Source: Proteles cristata cristata | Taxonomy: Eukaryota; Chordata; Mammalia; Carnivora; Hyaenidae | Direction: 5' to 3' | DNA length: 64,000 nt | Assembly: GCA_017311185.1 (NCBI GenBank) | Contig: JAESUZ010002551.1 | Coordinates: 1,302,001 to 1,366,000 of the forward strand | In this document: piece by piece, positions 1-10,734 of the stretch | How positions within the stretch are numbered: position 1 is the first letter of the stretch | How the letters are laid out: every line of letters begins with the position of its first letter | Program-made: the position numbers and the translations under genes | Notes under the pieces: generated by a model | Told to the model about the DNA's origin: nothing | Databases searched by the model: none | The model's input: the letters and a program-made list of their open reading frames with translations, nothing else

Positions 1-114
1 TAAAGGTCAAGAAAAGGATTGACAGTGGTACTGGTGCTAATGAAGTAGACCATTAACTGAGGGTGGTTTATATTTATAAAGTTGATGGATACCTTCAACA
101 AATAAAGTCTTGGG

Positions 115-189
115 TGCTAACTCGACTTCCTGGGGTTATCATTTTGCAATATGTATAAGTACTGAATCATTATGTTGTATACCTGAAAC
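115..189 (+). repeat. L1 3' UTR end, left part
   Basis: The sequence ending GAATCATTATGTTGTATACC followed by TGAAAC is the typical carnivore L1 3' end, seen again near 13240 and 24300 in this window. It is cut at 189 by a solo LTR and resumes at 770. Identification is by recognition of the shared motif. Confidence 0.7.
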
Positions 190-769
190 TGTTGTGCCTG
201 AATCATGAGTCCCCTGAGACCCCTAAGGAGCCATCACCGATGTAAGTACATAAGGGTCTTTATTACAAGCTCGAGCAGGGGCTCACCCGTCTACCGGCGC
301 AGCAGCAGCAAGGAGAAGCCCTGAATGATGGTGAGCAGGGTTTTTATGGGGCAAGGGATGGGGGTGTTACAGTGCACACGTTGTATGTATAGCGTCATCA
401 CATAAGCACCAATCATAATTGTACAGCATCCATGGTAACAGTTTTGACCATTCAGTATCTGTGAGGCGTCCGTTACTTTTGGCGGGACCCAATCATGACC
501 TTTGAGAATCCTTTGAAAATGACCAATTATAAGGTGAGCTCAAAGGGCCTCCGTGGGGTTTAGGCAAGCGGTGAGTGACTGGCTAGTTTGTACAGAGTAA
601 CTACCTGCAGTTCCCAGCCCTGACTCAGACACAGGAATGTTACACATTTCTTTTGATTGGCTGATCCGAGGGTGGTCTGAGGGTGGCTTCAGCTGAAGCT
701 TTTCCTGGAACTGGGGCTACGTGCAGCCCGAGGTTGCTCTTAATGGAGGACTTAATTTCAGGCTCTTCA
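190..769 (-). mobile_element. Solo LTR, gammaretrovirus-like (class I ERV)
   Basis: A 580-bp unit begins TG and ends CA on the plus strand and is flanked by a perfect 4-bp duplication (AAAC at 186-189 and 770-773). Four-bp duplications are usual for class I ERVs. Read on the minus strand it has LTR architecture in the right order: a CCAAT box (complement of 656-660), a TATA-like ATAAAA (complement of about 341-347), and an AATAAA signal (complement of 259-264) followed by a short R/U5. No internal retroviral sequence remains, so it formed by LTR-LTR recombination. The subfamily cannot be named without a repeat library. Confidence 0.85.
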
Positions 770-815
770 AAACTACCATTTTATTCTATTATACCTCAAT
801 TTTTTAAAAGTATAG
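770..815 (+). repeat. L1 3' UTR end, right part
   Basis: Continuation of the L1 3' end interrupted at 189. After the duplicated AAAC the sequence runs through a T/A-rich stretch resembling the terminal 'atacctcaat..' of carnivore L1 and then an A-rich tail. The left and right parts join cleanly when the LTR and one AAAC are removed. Confidence 0.6.
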
Positions 816-900
816 TCTTACAGGTTTTTTAGACGTAAGACAGTTTAATTTTAGAATTGATGTATTTATGCTTTGCCTGGTAAGTGTGGTTGAAAGGAAA

Positions 901-936
901 GAGATATAAAAGAGATATAAAAGAGATATAAAAGTA
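901..936. repeat. 11-bp tandem repeat x3
   Basis: Three consecutive copies of GAGATATAAAA are visible, followed by a decayed fourth (GTATAAAGG). Confidence 0.9.
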
Positions 937-1073
937 TAAAGGATGTTGGTGAAAATATTGTTTGAGATGTTCAATTGTGGAACTCAGAACAAGTTAGCAG
1001 ACTGAGTTCAGGAAATAACTATTCGCCTTTTCAGGATTACTTGGCCTTCAGCAAAACCTCCCTATGTCTGTAA

Positions 1074-1101
1074 AACACACACACACACACACACACACAC
1101 A
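1074..1101. repeat. (AC)n microsatellite
   Basis: About 14 uninterrupted AC units. Confidence 0.95.
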
Positions 1102-1510
1102 GTTAGGCCATGACAGTTTCAAAGGAAACACCCTCTTCAGCATATGCTAAAGGAGGCAAATCCATAAAGACAGACAAGATATTATCTTTTTTTCTCCAAA
1201 GACTCTTTGTCACTGATTTTTTTCAAACCAAATTATCAGCTGTATAAGTTAGAAGTAAAAATGATTCAAGTCTTGTACCCAGTTCTTAGCGTGATTTCAA
1301 TGAAAGCTGTAAATAACAATTTGAAAATGATAGATCCCTTAGGTGATCTGGTTTGTACTAATTTATCATCACTGTGACATAACAATTGGTAAAATGCGTC
1401 TGGCTTCATAATTATGCATAATTCTTTCATGTTTGACATGAAAAATATCTGTTACAAGTAGGAAAGTATTGTGATCAAGTCTTTTTTATACATCTTAACA
1501 ATTTAAATTA

Positions 1511-1724
1511 GGGTGCCTGGGTGGCTCAGTTGGTTGAGTGTCCGGCTTCGACTAAGGTCATCATGTTCTCGCGGTTTGTGGGTTCGAGCCCCGTGTCCGG
1601 CTCTGTGCTGACAGCTAGCTCAGAGCCTGGAGAATGTCTTCAGATTCTGTGTCTCCCTCTCTCTCTGACCCTCCCCTTACTCATGCTGTCCCTCTCTCTC
1701 TCAAAAATAAAAAAAAATTAAATA
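1511..1724 (+). mobile_element. tRNA-derived SINE (SINEC, older copy)
   Basis: The head carries a tRNA-like A box (TGGCTCAGTTGG) and B box (GGTTCGAGCC), followed by the CT-rich body and an A-rich tail. It is flanked by the 11-bp direct repeat AACAATTTAAA at 1497-1507 and 1725-1735. This is the Pol III-type short element mobilised by L1 throughout the carnivores. Several consensus CpGs are decayed, so it is older than the 2010 and 55271 copies. Confidence 0.93.
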
Positions 1725-2009
1725 AACAATTTAAACTAAAAGGCGAAAAACAAACAATACCCCCATTCTATCAAATCAGTCCTTTATGGTTTCATCTATA
1801 TGCAAAATAAAATTGTGTACCTTGCTTGGTTTTTAGTTATATAAAGCAGTTTATGTATTGTAGTTTTGAACACCTATATTTACATATTAATATGTATCTT
1901 TTATATTTAAACCACCTAAAAGATAAATATACTGGTAAGAATTTTAAAAGTTATAATTTTGAAATTCCCATGGAACAATCTAAAAAAGTATGTCAAAAGA
2001 TATATTTCT

Positions 2010-2222
2010 GGGGCGCCTGGGTGGCTTAGTCGGTTGAGCGTCCGACTTTCGCTTAGGTCATGATCTCGCGGTTCGTGGGTTCGAGCCCCGCATCGGGCTC
2101 TGTGCTGACTGCCAGCTCAGAGCCTGGAGCCTGTTTCAGTCTGTGACTCCCTCTCTCTCTGACCCTCCCCTATTCATGCTATTTCTCTCTCTCTCTCCTA
2201 GAAATAAATAAAAATATTTAAA
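2010..2222 (+). mobile_element. SINEC, young subfamily
   Basis: Near-consensus head with intact CpGs, the variant body ACTGCCAGCTCAG then TTTCAGTCTGTGACTCC, and a CCTAGAAATAAATAAAA tail. Flanked by a 15-bp duplication (AAAAGATATATTTCT at 1995-2009 and 2223-2237). Confidence 0.95.
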
Positions 2223-2302
2223 AAAAGATATATTTCTTATCCATTTCAATCTTGAAACATTATCCATAGGCCATTCACAATTCACTTTGCAGTTGAGATT
2301 AC

Positions 2303-2351
2303 TAAGCCTATATATGTGCTTGCTTCAGCAGCACATATAATAAGCCTATAT
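2303..2351 (+). pseudogene. RNU6 fragment: U6 snRNA 5' fragment between direct repeats
   Basis: Positions 2316-2339 match the first 24 nt of U6 snRNA (GTGCTTGCTTCAGCAGCACA and on) with only two differences, both at CpG positions of U6 (CG to TG and CG to CA). The match stops where U6 would continue with CTAAAATTGG. It lies between identical 11-bp repeats TAAGCCTATAT at 2303-2313 and 2341-2351, as expected for an L1-mediated insertion. It has no 3' two-thirds and no poly(A), so it cannot be a functional gene. Confidence 0.75.
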
Positions 2352-2952
2352 GCGAGTGTGTCTGTGTATATGTGTGCATGCTTCACACAAAAGAGCCACA
2401 TGTAACAGTGACTTCTAATACACACCTTGAAAACCCATTCAGCAATTTATGGAACTATAGGAGTCTTTTTTTTTTTTTATGATGTGCTTCATTTTAGATG
2501 TATTGTGATCCATGGTACTGAAACTTTCCAAGTGAAGCCCAAGGTCATTTACAAGAAAGTATTGATTATTCTAGAAAATAAGCAGTTAGAGAAAAGCCTA
2601 CACATCTATACAAGCTAGGTTAAGTACCACTTTTGAAGGCAAGGAGAATTGCATTTGTCTGGACTGTAAAACCTAAGTTTAGATAAAGAATCTGGCAATA
2701 AAGCTGAAAGGCAGAAGAGATAAAAAGAACAGGGTATTATTAATGCTTATCACTCCTTGGGTTCATGTGGTTCAATGACAGTTTCAAAGGGATGTGCTGA
2801 TAAAGGATTTGCCTGTAGTCTGACACAGTGTATAGTGGTTCCAATAAGCCTCTTGTGGAACAAAGAAAGCTAAGACACTTCTGAAGCTTCAATAGATGAA
2901 TGACAGCTCTGAACCCAAGTGGCAGCCAGCCTTTCTCTCAGGTTTTGTTATT

Positions 2953-3037
2953 ATATATATATATATAAAATATAACAGTTGAGATATATATATATATATA
3001 TATATCTATGTAGATATATATATATATATATCTCAAC
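2953..3037. repeat. (TA)n with imperfect 60-bp palindrome
   Basis: A first (TA)n run (2953-2967) is followed by a palindrome at 2978-3037: GTTGAG plus 11 AT units plus CTA, a 2-nt centre (TG), then TAG plus 9 AT units plus CTCAAC. The arms differ only by two AT units and could form a cruciform. Confidence 0.9.
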
Positions 3038-3557
3038 CTACTGGGCTAGTACCAAAATAGTAACTGAAATTTCCATCTTAGTCCCAGAAATTCTTAGGAG
3101 AGCATATTGCAAAACCCTAAACGTTCAGGAAAATATCATTGTTTTCGCTTTATTACAAATCTTAAATTTGCTAGATGTTTCTAAACCCTATCACTGAAAT
3201 GCCATGGCATTTGCAATGGCAAAAAAATAAGCCGGAAGATAGAGAAATATATGAATTTCTCTATTCTACCAAATGAAATACATTTTGAATTTAAAGTCAG
3301 ATTCCAGCTAAGTGTGAGTGCATCATCTTGATGTATATATAAGATTAGGGAAAATATGTAAATAATAGTTGAAATTTAATATGTTATTCATGTTTGACTG
3401 AGGGTGAATGAATTTACATAGGGATTGCTAAATGTCCTGTGTGCAAACCCTAACCTGTATATGACAGAATAAAGTTCTGAAAATAAGTCAAATGAAGACT
3501 TTTAGTTCCTTTATCTCTGTAGAAACTGAGTATCTTGTTTTATAAAATATAAAAATT

Positions 3558-3770
3558 GGGGCGCCTGGGTCGCTTAGTCGGTTAAGCGTCCGACTTTCGC
3601 TTAGGTCATGATCTCGCAGTTCGTGGGTTCGAGCCCCGCGTCGGGCTCTGTGCTGACTGCCAGCTCAGAGCCTGGAGCCTGTTTCAGTCTGTGACTCCCT
3701 CTCTCTCTGACCCTCCCTGCTCACGCTGTCTCTCTCTCTCTCTCCTAGAAATAAATAAAAATATTTAAAA
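3558..3770 (+). mobile_element. SINEC, young subfamily
   Basis: Near-consensus copy with a GGGGCGCC head and the ACTGCCAGCTCAG / TTTCAGTCTGTGACTCC body. A short AAAAATT repeat on both sides (3551-3557 and 3771-3777) may be the target-site duplication, merged with the A-tail. Confidence 0.93.
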
Positions 3771-3779
3771 AAAAATTAC

Positions 3780-4440
3780 ATGAGGTTTCTTTATAAAATA
3801 AACATTAAAAGTATAAATCTTCCATAATGAAAATATAACCACCATTAATACTGTGATATACTTAATTTTATTTTTCCTGCAGAATTTAGTTGAAATTGTT
3901 CATAATCTGCATTGTGAGATTTTATCATCTGTATTTTCATTAGGAGTCAAAAACCTCATGAGAAAAAAAAATGGTCCAGTATGTACTTACGCTTTCTCAT
4001 AAAAAATTTTTATTAAATCATCTCAAAAACTAGGATTGAGTGCTTTTGAAATTGATTTCTAAATTTAAAAATACTAAAGTTCGGCAGGTAAAACAGTCCT
4101 ATGTGTTAGGAGTAGAGATGATGAAAGTTAAAATGATTTGTCTTCCTCTCTACAAAACTGTAATAATTCACCTACGAGGCAACCACTTTATCTCTCTCTT
4201 TCTTTCCTTTTTTTTTTTTCTTTTCTATTCTTCTGGACATGTTATGTCTTCAGGAAAAAAGCTGTCTTTTCCTGCTCGCCCTTCATTTTACCCCTCCCCA
4301 CTTCTCTCCATCCCCTTCTTTCCTGCCTCTATCTCCAGGTCTCATCTTTCTCCCTTTTCCTGTCTCTGTGTACGATTGTGAGTGTAAGACACGCATATGG
4401 GTTTGGTAACATTTCCATGTCTGGACACAGGGACCTAAAC
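3780..4440. other. Unique stretch with pyrimidine-rich tract
   Basis: Contains a pyrimidine-rich block at about 4188-4375 on the plus strand. Two overlapping open frames of 113 and 126 codons here are low-complexity translations of that tract (runs of Ser, Phe, Leu and Pro) and I do not regard them as genes. Confidence 0.5.
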
Positions 4441-4444
4441 GTAG

Positions 4445-4800
4445 TGTTAATACAGGTATTTCCCACTTTTCTAAAGTTCATGCTTCACCACTTTGCTTTT
4501 ATGAAAGACCTATATTAGTATCCTTTTTCAGTAACCAAAAGAAATCTGTATTGGATTTTCACTCAGAGAAAAAAGACAAAAGTGAAAATAGTGTTTGTTT
4601 TGCAGAGAGCAGTTACAGAGGTATCCCATACCCAGAGCGGGGAGCAGGAGTGGGGGGTGGAGGGGGTGACTCCACCAATTTCCTTCCCCAGGAACCATCC
4701 TCAGCATCTCAGCATCATGCCACCAGAGCTCTGAACTTTATCTGTGAGCATCTATGCTTTAGCCTGATTTAGTTTGTGCATCTGGCATCAAGAGATTTAT
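4445..4800 (+). repeat. Ancient interspersed repeat, probably DNA transposon relic
   Basis: The segment from TATTTCCCACTTTTCTAAAG through GCTTTTATGAAAGACCTATA to the GCATCTCAGCATCATGCCAC block resembles a widespread ancient mammalian repeat that I recognise by pattern but cannot name with certainty. CpG sites expected in such a repeat are decayed, which fits great age. Confidence 0.45.
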
Positions 4801-5369
4801 GCCCTAACATATCAGAAAAGCCCAACAGAGGTTATTTTGAGGGGTCTGAGAACTCTCCCCAGTTTCCATATAAATGAATGATAATTCCTTCTTCTCCTTA
4901 CATCATTTCAGTTTATAAAAGACTCTGTAGGAATCCCTACTTTCAGCGTGGAGGAAGCCTGTAGTTTTAAAGGGACCTAGCCCATTTAAAGGGACCACAA
5001 TTTTTATACTTGTTACCTTTGAAGTCACTGAAGTCGATTTCAGACCTTTAGTTTTAAAACAATGGTGCCATAGAACTGGATAGATGTGTAGAAGCATATC
5101 TGTAGAAAAAACTCCTAAAGGTGGACAGTCTGATCAGACGTATGTCCATTTTTAATTTAGTACATGTTGCTAAATGGTTTTCCAAGTAAGTTACACAAAT
5201 TCTTATGCTGATGTCTTCATATCGTGTTGATCCATGTTCTGGCCCACTGCCCAAATGTTTGCTTTCAGTATAATAGGAGAAAAAAATCACCTGGTAATAT
5301 TTAGTTTTTATTTCCTTACCTATAAGTGTACTTGATTGTTCTAGTTTTTACACTTTAGTATTTGTATTT

Positions 5370-7135
5370 TGTGTAGGGTTTTTAAAAATTTATTCATACT
5401 AGTATATAATAGTAATAGAAAAAAGTACACAGATCTCCAAGGTAAATCAATTATTTCAAAGGGAGTTTTACATACTAGAACTTTCCAGCATTTCTGAAGA
5501 GCTCATTTTGCTTCCCAACCATTGTCACTCCCTCTCAGGAAGTAACCACTATCCTCAGTTTCAGCAATGCAGATTTATTCTGCCAGTTTTTGAACTTTCT
5601 CAGTAAAATAAACATAGAACACAAATTCTTTTGTGTCTGTGTTTTGTTTCTCAAAATTGGCTTTGTGTGATGTACTCCTGTGTTGATAATAATTGTTTTA
5701 GGTTCTGTTGAGTTGGTGCACAGTATTTGCATAATTATGTTCCAATGTATTTATCCATGTGCTGTTGAACATTTGGAATGTTTCCAAAATGCTGCTTGTT
5801 ATAAATATTATTAGTAGTATTTCCATATATATCTGGGGATTTTAGCGTTCAATGTATTTTCTGGTATATGTGTAGCACCTGTGTATCTTCTTACTAATTT
5901 GTATGATTTCATTATATGTGCCTCGAAAAAGCTTCTGTAGCTTGTACATGGTGTTACTGCCTTCTCCCACCGTAGGTCTCACAGTTTTAATCTCTGAGGA
6001 ACATGTTCATAAACAGAAGCACTTAATGTTAACTTATCAATCTTTTCCTTTAGTTAGAACTTTTTCTCTTAAGCTTAGGAAAACTCTTCTTGCACCAAGT
6101 TCATGAAGTTATTCTGTTGTGTTCTAAAGGCTACTGTTTTTTCATTCACATAATTTTCCTGAACTTGATTTTGACTGTGGGGAAAGGAAGAGGGTCAAAT
6201 TACATTTTTTCCCCATATAAATATCCACTTGATATTATACACCTTGGTAAGCTGCTTTCTCCATTTCTCTGCAATGCCCCCTTTCATAATCCTTTTATAC
6301 ATAAATCCATTTTCCTGTTCATGGAAGTCTATCCAGACACTCTGTATTTGTCTTGTAGTATATCGTAGCATGAAGAGCACATGATTCAGTCCTAAGGCAC
6401 CAAAATAATTCTTGATATCCATTAGAGTAAGTCTTTTCATTTTTTTCTTCTTCTTTGAGATTATATTTGCTACTTTTGTCTTTTAAATTTATTTCATACA
6501 TGAATTAAATATAAGAATATTGCTCAATTTTCAAATATAAAGGGATATTTAAGTTAACTTTTATTTTTGACTCCTACATTAACTTCATGGTGACTAGAGA
6601 CAGAATCTAAAAAGTCATCTGTATACTTGATATAATTCTTTGAAATTATTTTAGAGCTCTCTTGTGTAAATATGCTGTCTTCACTTGGAAAGAATGAATG
6701 ATTTGCACTTTGGCAGGAAGGAGTGGAGTTGGGAGCATGTTCTATATGTCAATTATGCTAACTTTATACATGTTTTTCATAGTTTTTATATCCATCATTG
6801 TTTTCTGATTTCTTTTTCAAACATTTACTTTAAAAGTCACAACAAAAATCTTTATGATTTTTCATTTGTTATTTTCTCCTCTTAAATTCTTCAATTAAAT
6901 GTTTATTATTATCTTTTGAGGCTATGTTATTAAGAGCTCAAAAGTTTTCAAGTGTTTTGTCTTCCTCAAAATTAACCCTTTAATTGCTATCAAATATCTA
7001 TACCCACTTTTCTATTTAATATTAGTATAATCTATCTTGACTTAAAGCATTACTTTTATATTTCCTGTATTTATTTTTCAACTGTAATTCTTATAAACTG
7101 TGTATATTTTTGACTCAGTGTGAAAATGTTTTCAA
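5370..7135 (-). mobile_element. Old L1 (ORF2 region), left part
   Basis: Read on the minus strand, the order of motifs follows mammalian L1 ORF2: complements of the 'TTTATCCATGTGCTGTTGAA CATTTGGAATG' block near 5750, the 'GAACTTGATTTTGACTGTGG' block near 6160, and the 'GTTCTATATGTCAATTATGC' block near 6740. All frames are closed by stops. It is interrupted at 7136 by an antisense SINE and continues to about 7488. Confidence 0.65.
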
Positions 7136-7333
7136 TTTTTTTAATGTTTTATTTATTTTTGAGAGAGAGATAGAGACAGCATGAGCAGGGGAGGGTCAGA
7201 GAGAGAGGGAGACACAGAATCCAAAGACAGGCCCCAGGCTCAGAGCCCGATGCGGTGCTCAAACTCACGAACTGTGAGATCATGACCTGAGCTGAAGTCG
7301 GACACTCAACAGACTGAGCCACCCAGGTGCCCC
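7136..7333 (-). mobile_element. SINEC, antisense older copy
   Basis: Ends GAGCCACCCAGGTGCCCC, the complement of the SINE head, and starts with the complement of the A-tail and CT-rich body (GA-rich here). It sits inside an old antisense L1. Confidence 0.92.
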
Positions 7334-7482
7334 ACTTTAAATGGAACATTTTTTCAATTGAATGTGATTATTATTTGAAATTATATCAACTGTGTTTTTG
7401 CCTCAGTTCAGCTTACTCTGAAATTATTATTACCTTCTCCTTTACCATTTTTGTCATTTTGCTATTTTTTAATGTCTTTTAC

Positions 7483-7488
<6 letters not shown>
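7334..7488 (-). mobile_element. Old L1 ORF2 region, right part
   Basis: Sequence such as AATTGAATGTGATTATTATT is the complement of the L1 segment that normally follows the motif left of the SINE. The two halves belong to one element. Confidence 0.5.

Positions 7489-7516
<28 letters not shown>
7488..7516. repeat. (GA)n microsatellite
   Basis: About 13 GA units at the right edge of the old L1. Confidence 0.93.
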
Positions 7517-7519
<3 letters not shown>

Positions 7520-7947
7520 CATAATGTAATTATGTCATGTATAATGCAAAAAATAGAGTTTTACATAAACATGAAATCAGATATATTTCAAGAATCAAGA
7601 AAACTTAAAAAATAGGTTGCTTTTCCTCTTATATGTAAGATACTTAGAAATTATTTCTCCTCAGTCCATTTCTTAATATGCAAAATCAGATTGTAATAAT
7701 TCTTAACTCCCATAACTATAAGGATTATTTGAAATAGATCACATGGAGTGCATAATACATTAACAATCTCTCTCTTATTTACTCAGTAAATACTATGTGA
7801 ATTTGAATATAAAATTGTTATAACTGCCTAATTTATGTGTTTCATTTTTTCTATTTTTCTATTCAGTGGGCACCCATCAGCTAGAGACTGGCATTCTCAA
7901 ATGTCAAGTGACAGGCTTCTTGAAAGAAAATCAAGGAATCAATCCTT

Positions 7948-7990
7948 AATTGATTGATTGATTGATTGATTTCCCAACATAGTTGGGAAA
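7948..7990. repeat. (ATTG)n plus 21-bp hairpin
   Basis: About six ATTG units (7948-7970) run directly into a perfect inverted repeat TTTCCCAAC-ATA-GTTGGGAAA at 7970-7990. Confidence 0.9.
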
Positions 7991-9640
7991 GTCAGTATGG
8001 TGGAGTCCCAATTTCCTTTTGAGAAAAACCTTTGTATGCACAGGACTCAGGGGAGGTCAAACAACAACTGATGGGTCCTGACCAAGGCTAATCTTTGATG
8101 GATGTCTGCAGGTCATGGTCAGATCCTGATCCCTGACCCTCCATTTGGGTATCCAATGGAATTGTCCTCTTTCTGTCTTTGCCAGTCTCTTCTCTTGGGA
8201 AATGAGAGGAAAGACCCAAGACTGATTCCCTCAGCTATCCTCCTAGGAGTGATCCAGGTAACTTCTAAGGGGTCTTACTCACAGGTTTCCCAACTAAAGA
8301 GGAAGGTGGTCCTCTACTTGCTTCCATTTCTGACACTCTGGCATGGATCACCTCTCAGGTCCCCAATTTTTTAGACCTTTTATTTTCAAATGTTCTCTTG
8401 CAGAGCACAGAGCAGGACTTATTTCAACCCCTTCTGGGCTCACCACCCTCCTCCTGCCCCTGATGCCCACTGCTAGGATGGGAGAGAAGACATTTGGCAG
8501 GCTCCCACAGCTGAGGATGATAATCAGAGCCAACTGTGTCTGTTTAGTCTCCCTCAAGATGAAGGATTTAAGGAGTATTCCCAAGCACCTGCCAAAACCT
8601 GTTTTAATTCAGTGAACTTCCCTATTTTCTATGGCTGGTCATGGACTGCCCAGTCCCACTTGTTGGTAGAAAAAAAATATATAGATATAGATATATAGAT
8701 ATCTCTCTTCATATGCTTATTTCTCTGAGCTGACAGGCGTTAGAACCAGGAGACTTCTTTCTCTGCCCTCTGGGCTTTTATCTGCTTCTTGGCATTTTGG
8801 CAGCACCCCACCTCTTCAGCCTTCCCCTCTCTCCTTCTGCTTCTGCTGCCTACAAACTGGTTCCTATACCATCCTCTGTGCCTCAGGCACCACTGGATCC
8901 TCCTCGCACCCCCAGGTCAAGGAGCAAATAGCACCCCACTTGGACTTCCCCCTTCAGATTTCCCCACTGGTACCCCAGGTAAAAACTGACAATGGGGAAC
9001 AAATTGATTGACTTTCCTGTGGACACAGGTGGAACATAAACTAATTTAAGTTTGTTCATTTAATTAAGATAGGCATAGTCTTTAGAGTTATCAGCATTAA
9101 ATATATGAAACTTTTTCTACCTAAATTTACTGAAGGTCAAATAAGCTTATGTTATCTTTTGCAGTTTGTTAGCAAAAAGGTAACTTACTATGATGGTTAA
9201 TTTTGTCTGTCTCAGAGTTTTCATGGGTAATTGTTAAGATAGCTCTCAGGGTCTTTGATGACCTAAAACTTGAGAGTTTTGCTTGGATAATAAACTGTAT
9301 TAAATTGTTGGACATTTGGGCCTTTTCCAAATTGGATGGAATGCTCAGGCATTATTTATTAAACATAGGTTTGTGCTTTTGACTTATTACAGAAAAACTA
9401 AGGATATTTGGGTCTGTTGGAAAACATGCTTTGTGCTTAATTTATAAGTTTGCCATCTAAGGAATTATGATGTAACAGTTCACAATTGGTTACTACTTAG
9501 TTTTCACAAGAGACTAAGGTTTCTAAGAGTTAAAATTCTGATAAACGTATTAAGTATCATCACCACTTACAAGCTTGTGTCTTGGAGGGATTAAGGAGAT
9601 CTAAGCTTAAAGCTTTAAATTTCACCAAATTAGCCTCTAT
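7991..9640 (+). mobile_element. Possible 5' internal region of class I ERV
   Basis: Lies immediately upstream of recognisable gag sequence in the same orientation. The part at about 8800-8985 is proline-rich in more than one frame, as gag linker regions often are. No 5' LTR, primer-binding site or intact frame is visible, so assignment rests mainly on position. Confidence 0.35.
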
Positions 9641-10135
9641 CTTACATACAGGATGAAACCCTAGTGGCCTTCCTGGAAAGGTTAAGGGAGGCTCTTATTA
9701 AAGCCTGTCTTCCCTGATACCTTTGAGACAGAGACAATTCTGAAGGACAATTTGTCACTCAATTGGCCTGGGATATTCAGAGAAAACTGCAAAAATTGGC
9801 TGTTGGCCTGGAAGGACCCTGGAGGAGGCCTTACAAGCTGACAATCGAGTGTATTACAACAGATATCAAGAGGAAAATAATGAACATGAAAGGAGGCTTA
9901 AGAAGAAAGTCTGAGGCCTTAGTTGCAGCCTTATGTACTGTGTCAGACCAGACTCGCTGAGTTCCTGGCATCAAGTGCCACTTATGTAGCCGTTCAGGGC
10001 ACTGGAAAGGAGACAGCCCTCAGAGGGGCAACTGAAGTTGGCCCCTTGTGTGGAGACCATCAGTGGAAATCTGAATGCCCTCGGGGACCTCAGTCTGTGA
10101 GGGCTCTGATAACCAATGTCCCTGAAAATGACTGA
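9641..10135 (+). pseudogene. ERV gag remnant (capsid end and nucleocapsid)
   Basis: A frame near 9655 reads LVAFLERLREAL, typical of the C-terminal capsid of gammaretrovirus-like gag. Two zinc-knuckle-like motifs follow. The first (9976 on) is C-X2-C-X4-H-X4 with the last Cys replaced by Ser. The second (about 10040-10078) lacks its first Cys and is shifted in frame. Stops and frame changes show that the gene is dead. Confidence 0.75.
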
Positions 10136-10500
10136 CAGGCCCAGAGTTCCTCACAGTGACTCCCTCAAACCAACTACCTGTCAGAGCTTTGGGTTACCCA
10201 GAGCTTTGGGTTACCCAGAGCTTTGGGTAACTCTGGCTATAGAAGGAAAACCAGATCATTTCCTTCTTGATACGGGAGCCACCTTTTCTGTCCTAGGCCA
10301 ACTACCCAAATACAGCATGAGAGTCACTGGAAAACCTAGGACAAATTTTGTCTCTCAGCCACTGGGGTGTACCAGGGAGATTTGATTTTGTCACATTATT
10401 TTCTGATAATACCAGAGAGCTCCACTGCCTTACTAGAAAGAGACATTAGGACTGAATTAGGGACTATAGTGCTACTACCTCCAGGACAGATAAACACTTG
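10136..10500 (+). pseudogene. ERV protease remnant (DTGA motif retained)
   Basis: The frame at about 10200-10385 includes LLDTGATFSVLG, the aspartic protease active-site signature of retroviruses (DTG codons at 10269-10277). A 17-bp triplication lies just upstream at 10183-10230. A stop codon follows at 10386-10388 (TGA). Pol sequence that should come next is not recognisable: within about 350 bp the sequence passes to material near the 3' LTR, so pol has been deleted. Confidence 0.75.
10183..10230. repeat. 17-bp tandem triplication
   Basis: AGAGCTTTGGGTTACCC occurs at 10183-10199 and 10200-10216, and again, with a changed end, from 10217. Seventeen is not a multiple of three, so each added copy shifts the protease frame. 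Confidence 0.9.
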
Positions 10501-10734
10501 CCTAAGTTTATAGTAATCTGTATGTCAAAGATCAGTCTTTCCATGAGGTAAAATAAAATACACCTCATGGAGTTGTTCCTATGGAAAGTGAATGGCCAAA
10601 GGAGAAATTGAGGACTAAGGACCATAAACTAGGTTGGGTGCTTAAATACTCTAACCAACAATATCACAAGATCAAATAACTAAGGAAGAGGGAGGAAAAA
10701 CTATAATTAAATTGATTTTTAAAAACTGACCAGA

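Larger units (their letters stand above)
813..1496. other. Unique stretch, no gene seen
   Basis: AT-rich sequence with two simple repeats: GAGATATAAAA three times in tandem at 901-936 and (AC)n at 1074-1101. I see no conserved coding frame or recognisable repeat family in the rest. Confidence 0.5.
2238..3550. other. Unique AT-rich stretch
   Basis: Outside the U6 fragment and the AT palindrome I see only short open frames without coding character and a poly(T) run near 2468. No repeat family is recognised. Confidence 0.45.

Noticed and set aside
4040..4518. Two overlapping plus-strand open frames of 113 and 126 codons
   Set aside because: They translate a pyrimidine-rich tract into runs of Ser, Phe and Leu in two frames at once, with no domain or codon pattern.
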